Positions 17,273 through 26,194 of a stretch of DNA of 33,797 nucleotides are shown here, piece by piece. The stretch covers positions 1-33,797 of the forward strand of contig PWKK01000003.1 of assembly GCA_003560665.1 (NCBI GenBank). Direction: 5' to 3'. The stretch is from Candidatus Nealsoniibacteriota bacterium (GTDB taxonomy: Bacteria; Patescibacteriota; Minisyncoccia; Minisyncoccales; PWPS01). Below the pieces are notes generated by a model. The model saw only the letters and a program-made list of their open reading frames with translations. It was not told where the DNA came from and ran no database searches. The stretch's first letter is position 1. Every line of letters starts with the position of its first letter. The position numbers and the translations under genes were made by a program.

Positions 17273-18634
17273 TTAATACACCTCTTCCCAGTGATTTATC
17301 TGAATTACCGGAGAAACTTCGATTTCTTCAAAATAATACTCTTCTCCATCAACATCTATAATATAACCGAGTCCTCTGAGGATTTTTTCGCTATCTAAAA
17401 TAATGTCCACTTCTGCATTCTTTACATTAACTTTTCGACCCAACATGGCACCCTCAATTGTTATTTTGTAAGAAGAATCAATTATATTTAATACATCGTA
17501 TGCATATACTACTCCCTGAATCAGCGTTTCCTCGCTCAAAGATGCAGAATTAAAATCAATGCCTCCTTTGGCAAGAATACCTGATGCCTTGCCCGGTCCA
17601 GGCTCTGTAACACGAATGTGAGAATTTTTATCTTGTCTTCTTCCAAAAACAACATCACCACTAACAACCAAAATGCCTTCTATCTCGAGCCAAACTCCTT
17701 TTTCAACAGAAATATTCCCATCAACATATGTAATTTCGTTTTCTAAAGAAACCCTTCCTTCTTCCCCCGCCGAATTTAAAATATCATTAAAGTCAGAAGA
17801 CGATAAAACACACTTCTCTTTGTGGTTAACATAATCACCTCCCATACAGCTTTCATAGTTAGCACCTATTTTCATCTCACAGATAATATTACACTTATTA
17901 TCTTCTTCCAACTTTACAGCTCTACTTAAAAAAGAATATTCTCCTTCGTCGAAATTTACCTTGGGGGGGTTGGCCTCAGAAGGTGGACACTCCTCGCATT
18001 CACCCCTAATGCACACCGAACCGGAACAGATCCCTTTAGCATTTATCTGGCTGCCTTGTAGTTCCTGAACTTGTTCTGAAATAATCTCTCCGGTTACTTC
18101 TGATGTGCTTTTTTTAAAGGCCAGTACGTTCCCACCCCGAAGATTTCCGCCAGTAACCGTTATTTTTGCACTATCAATATCAATGTTCTCCGAAGGATGC
18201 TGAGATCCGGTAAATATGCCTGCGTCATAAACTGGACTACCTATCGCACGAAAAACAGTTGCTTTTATCTCTCTTCTTGCAATTTTATCAAGGAAAGGAG
18301 TTTCTCCGACAGAAGATATCTCGACATATCCCGGAGCTATATTGTTAACTGTCACAAAGTAAGAACTTCCTTTCACGTCACCTTCGAAAGTGCTTGAATG
18401 GCCATTGATCAAAAAATGATCATCCCAATCACCATCTTCATTCTCTTGAATTCTCCATAGCGCTTCGTTAACACCCCCTTCAGCGACATAATATGCTCTA
18501 CTGGCAGCTCCGATACTCTCCGTAATCATTTTTTCTGCAACAGTGCTATTTAAGAGGTATCCTCCAAGTGTAAAAATTATTGCCACGGCAACCACTGCGA
18601 TAATAATAGCCACTCCCCTTTCTCTTTTTTTCAT
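17273..18634 (-). CDS. PilX/GspK-like pseudopilin with large Cys-containing C-terminal domain
   Basis: MKKRERGVAIIIAVVAVAIIFTLGGYLLNSTV...AYYVAEGGVNEALWRI (PilX/GspK N-terminus, no Glu5); C-terminal repetitive beta-rich region with 8 Cys. Confidence 0.7.
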   Translation of the reverse strand: MKKRERGVAIIIAVVAVAIIFTLGGYLLNSTVAEKMITESIGAASRAYYVAEGGVNEALWRIQENEDGDWDDHFLINGHSSTFEGDVKGSSYFVTVNNIAPGYVEISSVGETPFLDKIARREIKATVFRAIGSPVYDAGIFTGSQHPSENIDIDSAKITVTGGNLRGGNVLAFKKSTSEVTGEIISEQVQELQGSQINAKGICSGSVCIRGECEECPPSEANPPKVNFDEGEYSFLSRAVKLEEDNKCNIICEMKIGANYESCMGGDYVNHKEKCVLSSSDFNDILNSAGEEGRVSLENEITYVDGNISVEKGVWLEIEGILVVSGDVVFGRRQDKNSHIRVTEPGPGKASGILAKGGIDFNSASLSEETLIQGVVYAYDVLNIIDSSYKITIEGAMLGRKVNVKNAEVDIILDSEKILRGLGYIIDVDGEEYYFEEIEVSPVIQINHWEEVY

Positions 18635-19155
18635 ATGTTCCTTGAAAAAACCATATTAAATAATTGTATTTTTTTGCTGTCTTTCTCAATCTTTATAAAA
18701 ATGCTTATCGGGCGAGAACCCCAAAACTTAATCTTGCTCACATGTTCTCCAATCACACTCTCCGTTTCCGGATTTACTCCCTCCGGAAAAGAAAAATTTT
18801 CATCTTCTAAAAATTCATTTCTTTTTAGTCTTCCTTCTTCCCCTTCAATGTACTGTATATAGTAATAGTGAGCTTCTCCATCTATATAAACCGCATCTCT
18901 GTGTCCATCTTGAAAAATTATTTCTCTTGATGCTTCTTCCTTGTTTTCAGAAAGGTTTGTTACAATTCTTCTTGCCTGTCGCACTTCTCTCGAAATTGCG
19001 TCCATCGCCACTCTTCCGTTTTGCAAAACTTCAGTTGAGTTTTTCTTTTGCAGGTAAACACTGCTACTTAAAAACACGACATTGGTGACAATTAGAGCAA
19101 TTGTCATCAGAATTACTGTCACGACTACAATTTCTACTAAAGTAAATCCTTTCAT
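18631..19155 (-). CDS. PilW/GspJ-like minor pseudopilin
   Basis: Class III prepilin signal MKGFTLVEIVVVTVILMTIALIVTNVVF; 4-bp overlaps with neighbours. Confidence 0.75.
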   Translation of the reverse strand: MKGFTLVEIVVVTVILMTIALIVTNVVFLSSSVYLQKKNSTEVLQNGRVAMDAISREVRQARRIVTNLSENKEEASREIIFQDGHRDAVYIDGEAHYYYIQYIEGEEGRLKRNEFLEDENFSFPEGVNPETESVIGEHVSKIKFWGSRPISIFIKIEKDSKKIQLFNMVFSRNI

Positions 19156-19532
19156 TTTTTAGTAATAACTGTTGTAAGCTCAACACTGTCGCTCTCTTTT
19201 ATTCCGGTAAAAACCTCCACGGTGATTTCTTTCATTCCCGTATCTTCTGTACAATCTCCCTCCGGATGAAAACAATCAATATTGACTTCTATTTTATAGT
19301 TTTCGAATTCAGTAATCTCTTCTTTGAAAAAACTTCCTTTTTCATGTTCATCATAATCTGCAGCAATCAAATTTTCCATAGTGGCTGTTGCTAAAAACAA
19401 AGCTGTATTATTTATTTCGTTTTCATAGGTTAAGCGAACAACCAGCGGGAAAGCCATCACTACAAAAAGCACCCCAAGGGAAATAATTGTCATTCCAATT
19501 AAAGATTCAATTAACGTCAATCCTTTCGACAT
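19152..19532 (-). CDS. PilV/GspI-like minor pseudopilin
   Basis: MSKGLTLIESLIGMTIISLGVLFVVMAF prepilin N-terminus. Confidence 0.75.
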   Translation of the reverse strand: MSKGLTLIESLIGMTIISLGVLFVVMAFPLVVRLTYENEINNTALFLATATMENLIAADYDEHEKGSFFKEEITEFENYKIEVNIDCFHPEGDCTEDTGMKEITVEVFTGIKESDSVELTTVITKK

Positions 19533-19950
19533 GAATGAAGCCTGACGGCTTTATGCTAATAATCTTTTCGTCAGAATTTTTTACTGCTTTTACTTCTCCA
19601 CTTTTAAAAACTGCCCCAAAAAATGTAAACTTTGCCTCTTGGTAATTATCAATATCAAATATGCTTACACCATGGGAAAAATTTTTACTTTTGACCTTTT
19701 CTACTGAATCATTAATGTACTTTATGACAGAATATCCATTGTCAACATAGTCAAATTTTATCGCATAATGTTTTTGTTCGGTAATTGACATTTGTTTTGC
19801 ATAATGTAGATCATCAATTAATTCGTTTACTTCTGTTGAAAAATGATAATATTCATAGTGTCGCTGTATCCCTAAAGAGGCAGCCCCAAAAAGAACCAAA
19901 AAAATAGCAACAACCATCAAAAGCTCTATTAATGTAATTCCATTTTTCAT
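19507..19950 (-). CDS. FimT/GspH-like minor pseudopilin
   Basis: MKNGITLIELLMVVAIFLVLFGAASLGI plus GspH-like body; overlaps next gene by 26 bp. Confidence 0.75.
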   Translation of the reverse strand: MKNGITLIELLMVVAIFLVLFGAASLGIQRHYEYYHFSTEVNELIDDLHYAKQMSITEQKHYAIKFDYVDNGYSVIKYINDSVEKVKSKNFSHGVSIFDIDNYQEAKFTFFGAVFKSGEVKAVKNSDEKIISIKPSGFIHVERIDVN

Positions 19951-21164
19951 TATATATAATCTAGCATTGAGTATATCGGCATAATTACAGCAAAAGCAAA
20001 AATACCAATAGCGGTACCGATAAGTATCATTAGAATTGGTTCCAGTGTGGTTGCCAAATTCTTTGTTAAATTCACAACTTCTTCTTCTAAAAATTCAGCG
20101 GTTCTAAGAAGCATATCCGTTGTTTTTCCCGTCTCCTCTCCCACTTCAAGCATTTGAATTACCATTGATCCGTAAAGACTTGTATATGGTAGGAATGCCT
20201 TTGACAGTTTTCCTCCTTTTTCAACTATCTTTATGGCATCAGTTATTGATTCCGCAAAATAAATATTAGACACACTTCTCGAGAGAATTTTCATACTTTT
20301 CATCATTGGAACTCCAGAGATTAAAAGTGAAGCCATTGTTTTTACAACATATGCCGCATTACTCTTCCGAACAATGGTCGAGATAATGGGAAACTTAAGC
20401 AGAAAACCATCAATCATCTTCTTTCCCTTTTTGTTTTTCGAAAGAAACCGTAAAAAATAAATCAGGGCAATGACAAAAAAGAGCATTATATACCATTTTT
20501 CAGACAAAAAGTTTCCCACGACAATAATAATTCTTGTAAAAATCGGAAGATCAGCACCCATGCCCTCAAAGGTTGCTGCAAGCTGAGGAACAAGTATGGT
20601 CAGAAATATAACTCCTATTCCAAGCATCGCAAAAACAACTATTGATGGATAAATCAAAGCTCCCTTGACCGATGACTTTAACTTATATTCACTTTCAAGT
20701 TGCTCAGTCAATGTTTCCAGTGTTTCTTCAAGAGTGCCCGCTTCTTCCGCAAGTCTTATCATGTTACACAAAATCTCCGGAAAAACTCCCGGGTGTTTCT
20801 CTAAAGATTGTGCAAAAGTATTGCCTTTATTTACTTCGTCGCGAATGTCTAGAATAATTTCTTTGAATCTTTTATTTCGCGTCTGTTCTGAGAGAACTTG
20901 AAGAGATCTTGAGAAAGAAAGTCCTCCGGACAACATAGCCCGAAGGTTTCGTGTAAACATAATGCGCTCTAGAAGAGATATCTTTTTAGAAAAGCTAAGA
21001 GCAGTAATATTTTTCCTTTTTTGGTCGACCTCTTCTGCTTCAATTAGAAAAAAACCTTTTTTTCTTAAGTCTTTCGCTAGCTCACTTTTACTTGAGATGT
21101 TGATTTTTCCTTCTATTTTCTCATCTCTCTTTTCCGATTTTGCAATATATTTATAATTTGGCAT
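19950..21164 (-). CDS. pilC: Type IV pilus inner-membrane platform protein PilC/GspF
   Basis: Two GspF-type repeats (MLSGGLSFSRSLQVLSEQTRNK..., LLISGVPMMKSMKILSRSVSN...), MIRLAEEAGTLEETL, MLEVGEETGKTTDMLLR. Confidence 0.92.
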   Translation of the reverse strand: MPNYKYIAKSEKRDEKIEGKINISSKSELAKDLRKKGFFLIEAEEVDQKRKNITALSFSKKISLLERIMFTRNLRAMLSGGLSFSRSLQVLSEQTRNKRFKEIILDIRDEVNKGNTFAQSLEKHPGVFPEILCNMIRLAEEAGTLEETLETLTEQLESEYKLKSSVKGALIYPSIVVFAMLGIGVIFLTILVPQLAATFEGMGADLPIFTRIIIVVGNFLSEKWYIMLFFVIALIYFLRFLSKNKKGKKMIDGFLLKFPIISTIVRKSNAAYVVKTMASLLISGVPMMKSMKILSRSVSNIYFAESITDAIKIVEKGGKLSKAFLPYTSLYGSMVIQMLEVGEETGKTTDMLLRTAEFLEEEVVNLTKNLATTLEPILMILIGTAIGIFAFAVIMPIYSMLDYI

Positions 21165-21165
21165 T

Positions 21166-22914
21166 TTATTCGATTGTGACTCTTAAAACCTCTTCAATTG
21201 ATGTTATTCCCTGAGCCGCTTTGATGAAGCCATCCTCAAGCATCGTTATCATTCCTTCTTCACGGGCCTGCTCTCTAATTTTGTTAGAGCTGGATTTTTT
21301 AACAATAAGCTCTCTTATCGATTCGCTAATTAACATTACCTCATATATCCCAACCCTTCCATGATATCCGTCAGGAAACTCTTTCGTCTTTACCGGTTTA
21401 AAAAACTCTACATCATGTATTGTCTGCTTTTTATCTGCTATTTTCATTTCCTTTAACAAAGATACTAATTTTTCTATGTCGCAAATGTTCTTTAAGCTAG
21501 CCACCTCTTCCTCATTTAAGAAATAAGGCTCTTTTTTGTCAGATAGTTTTCTTAGAAGCCTTTGCCCGATAACAATATTTAAAGTAGAAGATATTAAAAA
21601 TGGTTCAATTTTCATATCAATCATTCTCGAAACCGCCCCGGAAGCATCAGTAGTGTGCAGTGTCGAAAAAACCAAATGTCCAGTCAGTGCGGCATTGGTC
21701 GCCAGGTGTGCCGTTTCGTTGTCTCTGATTTCTCCTACCATGATAACATCTGGGTCCTGCCTTACCAAAGAGCGAAGACCCGATGCAAAAGTAAGCCCAA
21801 CTTTTGTGTTTACTTGTGTTTGACTAATCCGAGAAATATCATACTCAACAGGGTCTTCAATTGTAGAAATATTAACCTCCGGTGTATTTAAGATTTGCAA
21901 AAGAGAATAAAGAGTAGTGGTTTTTCCAGAACCGGTTGGTCCTGTAACTAAAACCATCCCGGAAGTTTTCTTTAAGCACTGTCTAACTTTTTTTAAGGAG
22001 TCTCCCATTAATCCAATTTCTTCTAAATCCATCGCTCTTTCTGTTTCCGGGAGTAATCGCATAACTAATTTTTCCCCGTACGTTACCGGAAGAACTGAAA
22101 TTCTCAAAGAGTATTTATAGTTATTCGTTTCTATCTTAAATTTTCCGTCTTGAGGAAGACGGTGTTCATCTAACTTCAGATTTGCAAGAATCTTTATTCT
22201 GGCAACAATCCCGGTAGCAAGGTTAATCGGTAAAATCATTGCATCGTGCAAAATTCCATCAATTCTATAGCGAACAATTATCTCTTTTTCATAGGGCTCA
22301 ATATGAATATCAGAAGATTTTTGTAAAATAGCGTGTTTGATAAGAGTATCAACTATTTTTATTGTTGGTGCTTCTTTTGCAACTTTTTCTAGATCATCTT
22401 TTTCTTCCTCATCATGCTCTTGAGATATCTCTCTTATACCTTTTTCGTCGCTCTTTAAAATTTCTTCAAATTCAGACTCTAAACTTTCCTGGTATTGCTG
22501 TAAGGCCTCTCTTATGCTTGAGGTTGTTGTTAATCGAGGAAGAACATTCATTTCAGTAGTTTTTTTAATAAAATCAATAGCTCTTAAGTCTTCGGGGTTA
22601 AGCATTGCCACTTCAAGCTCATTTCCATTTTTCCGATAAGGAACGGTGTTATTCATTCTTGCAATATGTTCCGGAACAATCATTAGAACGTCAAGAGGTA
22701 TCTTGCTGCCTTCAAGATTAACAAAAGGGATGCCGGCAATATTCGCTTTTATTATTGTCAAATTTTCTTCGGTAATAAAATTTTGATCAACCAAAAGATT
22801 TTCAACGTTCTGGTTATTTTTTTTAGCCTCCTCAGATATTTTTTTTAATTCTTCTTCGGTAACAATATCTGAGTCGAGTAGATATTTTTTCAATTTAGAG
22901 AAACTTATTTGCAT
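21166..22914 (-). CDS. pilB: Type IV pilus extension ATPase PilB/GspE
   Basis: Walker A VTGPTGSGKTTTLY, Asp box, LVRQDPDVIMVGEIRDNETAHLATNAALTGHLVFSTLHTTDA; N-terminal GspE/MshEN domain. Confidence 0.95.
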   Translation of the reverse strand: MQISFSKLKKYLLDSDIVTEEELKKISEEAKKNNQNVENLLVDQNFITEENLTIIKANIAGIPFVNLEGSKIPLDVLMIVPEHIARMNNTVPYRKNGNELEVAMLNPEDLRAIDFIKKTTEMNVLPRLTTTSSIREALQQYQESLESEFEEILKSDEKGIREISQEHDEEEKDDLEKVAKEAPTIKIVDTLIKHAILQKSSDIHIEPYEKEIIVRYRIDGILHDAMILPINLATGIVARIKILANLKLDEHRLPQDGKFKIETNNYKYSLRISVLPVTYGEKLVMRLLPETERAMDLEEIGLMGDSLKKVRQCLKKTSGMVLVTGPTGSGKTTTLYSLLQILNTPEVNISTIEDPVEYDISRISQTQVNTKVGLTFASGLRSLVRQDPDVIMVGEIRDNETAHLATNAALTGHLVFSTLHTTDASGAVSRMIDMKIEPFLISSTLNIVIGQRLLRKLSDKKEPYFLNEEEVASLKNICDIEKLVSLLKEMKIADKKQTIHDVEFFKPVKTKEFPDGYHGRVGIYEVMLISESIRELIVKKSSSNKIREQAREEGMITMLEDGFIKAAQGITSIEEVLRVTIE

Positions 22915-22942
22915 TTTTTTATGGCATTAATTTTATTTTTCC

Positions 22943-22971
22943 ATTCTATCAAAAATAAAACAAACATTCAA
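22943..22971 (-). promoter_or_regulatory. Promoter of pilB operon
   Basis: Minus strand TTGAAT (22966-22971), 17-nt spacer, TAGAAT (22943-22948). Confidence 0.5.
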
Positions 22972-23277
22972 TTAAAAACAAAAAAGCTGCTCTGTCATCA
23001 AAATCTTATTCTCCTTTTTTCTTTTTAATTGAAAACAGACCACTTTAAAGCAGTAAGGAGACAGCTCTTTAGCTTAGAGCTACATCTAACATAACTGCAT
23101 ATTGGTCACTCCTATAGATTTCTTCTGAGCATCGTGCTCGCTAAATATTTTAATTGCCGCGCCTTTTGAATAATTTATCAGAATATTCCAATCTTTTTTT
23201 TCTGGTGCAATGACCAAAGTTATTTTCTAATTTTTTCATAATAATATTTTCATAGTATTTCTCAGATTTTTGATTTG

Positions 23278-23286
23278 TGATATAAT
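23278..23286 (+). promoter_or_regulatory. Extended -10 (TGATATAAT) upstream of cohesin-like gene
   Basis: TGa-TATAAT at 23278-23286, about 44 nt before the candidate ATG at 23330. Confidence 0.45.
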
Positions 23287-23329
23287 TCAACAATAAAGAA
23301 ATGGCAAAAATATGTAGTTAGTGATTCTT

Positions 23330-24415
23330 ATGGGGAAATACCGTAAAAAAGAGTCAAAATTAAACGTAAAACAGATACGAAAAGTTGGCATTATTTTAAT
23401 TTTTCTATTTAGCTTCATTTTGGCATTCTTGCCTCTTACGACGATAAATGCGGCGACCCTACATATATCGCCATCTTCCGGTGATTATAATATTGACCAA
23501 ACCTTCCAAGCAGAAGTGCTTGTCTCTTCTTCTAATCGACCGGTTAGCACTTATTCGAGTGTCATATCTTTCCCCCAAGAAAATATTGAAGTTGTTTCTA
23601 TCTCTCGCTCAGGATCAATCGTTGATTCTTGGTCTCAGGGACCAAATTTTTCCAATTCTCTTGGGGAAATATCTTTTAAGGGGAAAACTTTTGGCTCCGG
23701 TTTTCAGGGAACAGATGGAAGAATTATTACTCTCACCCTCCGTACAAAAGAAATTGGGACTGCCATCCTTAGACCCACAAAAAGTGCCATACTCGCTCAC
23801 GACGGAACAGATGCAAATATTTTGCATTTTGCTTACGATGCTAGATATGATATTAAAATGGTTTCAGGAACAGAGCCAGAGCCAACTCCAGAGCCGACTC
23901 CAGAGCCAGAGCCAACTCCAGAGCCGACTCCAGAGCCAGAGCCAACTCCAGAGCCGAGTCCAGAGCCAACTCCAGAGCCGAGTCCAGATCTAGAGCCAGA
24001 GCCAACTCCAGAGCCGAGTCCAGGGCCAACTCCAGAGCCGAGCACAGATCTAGAGCCAGAGCCAGAGCCAACTCCAGAGCCGAGTCCAGATCTAGAGCCA
24101 GAACTAGAAACAGATCCGAGCACAGAGTTGGTAGACAGCCCCCCATCATCGCCAGCGTTTTTTCCAACAATTGATTCTGAGCAACAAGTATTATTTATCG
24201 GTAATATAACGATAGATTATACAATTCTGATATTTGCTATGGTTGCATTATTTGTGGTAATCATAGTATTCATTTTTTACCGTTGGGCCAGAGTTAATCT
24301 TTGGCAAAAAAGACTAAAGTTCAAGAACAAAAAAACAGACGAGCCTGTTCCCAAAGCACTTAAAGAATTACGCGAAGAACTTGAAGAGCAGAGGCGGAAA
24401 AGACTACAAGGGTAA
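23330..24415 (+). CDS. Cohesin-domain-like surface protein with Pro/Glu/Thr/Ser-rich stalk and C-terminal TM
   Basis: Signal peptide, [55 protein letters not shown] (cohesin-like fold pattern), EPTPEP repeats, TM then basic tail. The GTG at 23321 is the ORF-call start; ATG at 23330 preferred. Confidence 0.7.
   Translation: MGKYRKKESKLNVKQIRKVGIILIFLFSFILAFLPLTTINAATLHISPSSGDYNIDQTFQAEVLVSSSNRPVSTYSSVISFPQENIEVVSISRSGSIVDSWSQGPNFSNSLGEISFKGKTFGSGFQGTDGRIITLTLRTKEIGTAILRPTKSAILAHDGTDANILHFAYDARYDIKMVSGTEPEPTPEPTPEPEPTPEPTPEPEPTPEPSPEPTPEPSPDLEPEPTPEPSPGPTPEPSTDLEPEPEPTPEPSPDLEPELETDPSTELVDSPPSSPAFFPTIDSEQQVLFIGNITIDYTILIFAMVALFVVIIVFIFYRWARVNLWQKRLKFKNKKTDEPVPKALKELREELEEQRRKRLQG
23873..24124 (+). 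repeat. Short tandem repeats (GAGCCA/ACTCCA units) encoding an [10 protein letters not shown] stalk
   Basis: Degenerate repetition of gagccaactccagagccg... visible directly. Confidence 0.9.
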
Positions 24416-24586
24416 AATTGAAGAAGTCTCCCAGCCACCTTTCAGAAGTTTTTAGGGTGTTGTGCGAAGAAATTAAAAAAAGTCCAGTAAATTGTTGACC
24501 ACAGTTGACGAAGTTAGAACCAGCTTAATGAACTAAATATAATAAAAATATGTTAAAATTGCTTTAAATTTAGATGAACTACATTT

Positions 24587-25324
24587 ATGAATTTCGACTA
24601 TTCTATTACGGTTGAAAGCACTCTCTATTTATGGGGTTCTCTTTTGTTGCTTCCTCTTTGGTTGTATGGATTTATTAGAAATAAAGATTCAAGAAAGGAG
24701 ATGGTTGTTTGTGGGTTCCTTTTCGGTGTTGCCGCAGTAATTATTGGATACGCTTATGCCCTTCATGATTACTGGAATCCATCCTACATATTTGATAACT
24801 TCCTGCACATAGAAGATTTTATTTACGGTTTCCTTTTTGGATGTATTGCTTCTGAAATATTTGAAATAGTCCTTCCATATAAAAGTGTAAAGAAAAAACA
24901 AAGATCACGAAAAAAAATCTTAATAATTTTTGCAACAATCACAGGGCTTTGTTTTTTTATATTTGTTGATTTGTTGAACTATAATTCCATCATTGCTCAT
25001 ATAGTCCCTCCTCTTATTGTCGGTATTTTCTGTGTTGTTTATAGGAAAGATTTCATTACTCCAACATTGCTTTCCGGAATTATCTTATTAATTATTACTT
25101 TTATTTGGCAAAGTATAATACTTTTAATATATCCCAGCGCGATATCTGAGGTGTGGATGGTTGAAAACTTAAGTGGTTTTTTCATTAACGGAATTCCTAT
25201 TGAAGAACTAATTTTTGCTTTTTCTTTGGGATTTGGAGCGTCTTGTTTTTATGAACTTGTTATGGGCTATGAATATGTCGATAAAAAAAGCGGGGGTTTG
25301 TTAGCCCCTCGCCTAAAACAGTAA
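24587..25324 (+). CDS. Multi-TM protein, lycopene-cyclase-domain-like
   Basis: Multiple TM helices; NGIPIEELIFAFSLGFGASCFYEL resembles the PxEE motif of CrtYc/d-type lycopene cyclase domains. Confidence 0.5.
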   Translation: MNFDYSITVESTLYLWGSLLLLPLWLYGFIRNKDSRKEMVVCGFLFGVAAVIIGYAYALHDYWNPSYIFDNFLHIEDFIYGFLFGCIASEIFEIVLPYKSVKKKQRSRKKILIIFATITGLCFFIFVDLLNYNSIIAHIVPPLIVGIFCVVYRKDFITPTLLSGIILLIITFIWQSIILLIYPSAISEVWMVENLSGFFINGIPIEELIFAFSLGFGASCFYELVMGYEYVDKKSGGLLAPRLKQ

Positions 25325-25347
25325 TAATGAAAGAACTTTTAATGCTT

Positions 25348-25680
25348 TCAATTAGAGTCCTCGAGCCATCCGCCTGGTCTTCCGGCTTTTTCCCACTCCT
25401 CACATGCTATTTGATATTCTGATTGCCATTTAAAATTCTTTTCCTTTCTTTTTTTATTTTCAAGAATTTCTTTCTGTGCCTTCTTCTCTAGCCATTTCAT
25501 CCGAGATCCAGGCTTGTTTAGAATAAAGTATATAGAGTCAATTATAATTCTTTTAAGCAAAACTGTTGGAATCATAACTAACAGGAAAAATAATAGAAAT
25601 AACAGAAGCACCACACCTATCCTTACGAAAAATAAGAACTCTTGTGTGTAATACTTAATTTCTTTTGTCACATTATTCAC
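25348..25680 (-). CDS. Small membrane protein of unknown function
   Basis: ORF with one strong TM (GVVLLLFLLFFLLVMIPTVLL) and charged C-terminus. Confidence 0.4.
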   Translation of the reverse strand: MNNVTKEIKYYTQEFLFFVRIGVVLLLFLLFFLLVMIPTVLLKRIIIDSIYFILNKPGSRMKWLEKKAQKEILENKKRKEKNFKWQSEYQIACEEWEKAGRPGGWLEDSN

Positions 25681-25799
25681 CCCCTTTCACTATATGCTTT
25701 AAAGTAAATAGTACACAGCCAAAAACTCATTTCTGTTCAATTTTTAATGTTCTTCTATTGCCTCCTTCTCGATGATATTCACTATACAACAAAAAAATT

Positions 25800-26040
25800 A
25801 AAAAACAAGCCCGAGAGATTATCCCAAGGTAATTTGCTGAGTGTCGTAGATGGCGCTAAAACTAAAATTATAAAAAAGCACAAAAACAAAGAGAATATAA
25901 AAGATAATTGATGGGAGCCAGTTAACAATCTCTCACAAAAGATGTCCAATGTGCTTGCCATAAAAGCCTTTGGCAACAAGCCCTACCCAAAATCATATCA
26001 ATTGCCCAAAAAACAGGAAGAGTAATTAAGAAATCTTTAA
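25800..26040 (-). pseudogene. Degraded DUF2177-like membrane protein
   Basis: Minus strand, two frames: FKDFLITLPVFWAIDMI then (shifted) WVGLVAKGFYGKHIGHLL-TGA-EIVNWLPSIIFYILFVFVLFYNFSFSAIYDTQQITLG-stop. Confidence 0.6.
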
Positions 26041-26168
26041 AAGGGAGAATATAATTCAATTAGTTATTGCTAATTTTATATTACAACAACTACGTAAAAA
26101 AGAATTGAAATGTAAATGAATTCTTCCGAGATGGAACCTCGAAATATTCAGAATTTAAGAAATAAAAG

Positions 26169-26194
26169 GGCCTTGTTATTTTTTAAACAAGGCC
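26169..26194 (-). terminator. Rho-independent terminator abutting the stop codon of the 108-aa gene
   Basis: GGCCTTGTT-ATTTTTTA-AACAAGGCC, 9-bp perfect stem, followed on the minus strand by CTTTTATTT. Confidence 0.75.

Noticed and set aside
23873-24124. CRISPR-like appearance of regular repeats
   Set aside because: Contiguous hexamer/dodecamer coding repeats without unique spacers; encodes an EPTPEP stalk.
23448-24170. Overlapping long ORFs ([27 protein letters not shown] repeats) in other frames of the cohesin-like gene
   Set aside because: Low-complexity by-products of the tandem repeat DNA read in alternate frames; no promoter, SD or domain evidence.
25782-25979. 65-aa minus ORF MLPKAFMASTLDIFCERLLTGS...
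   Set aside because: Out-of-frame reading over the DUF2177-like remnant; not a gene by itself.
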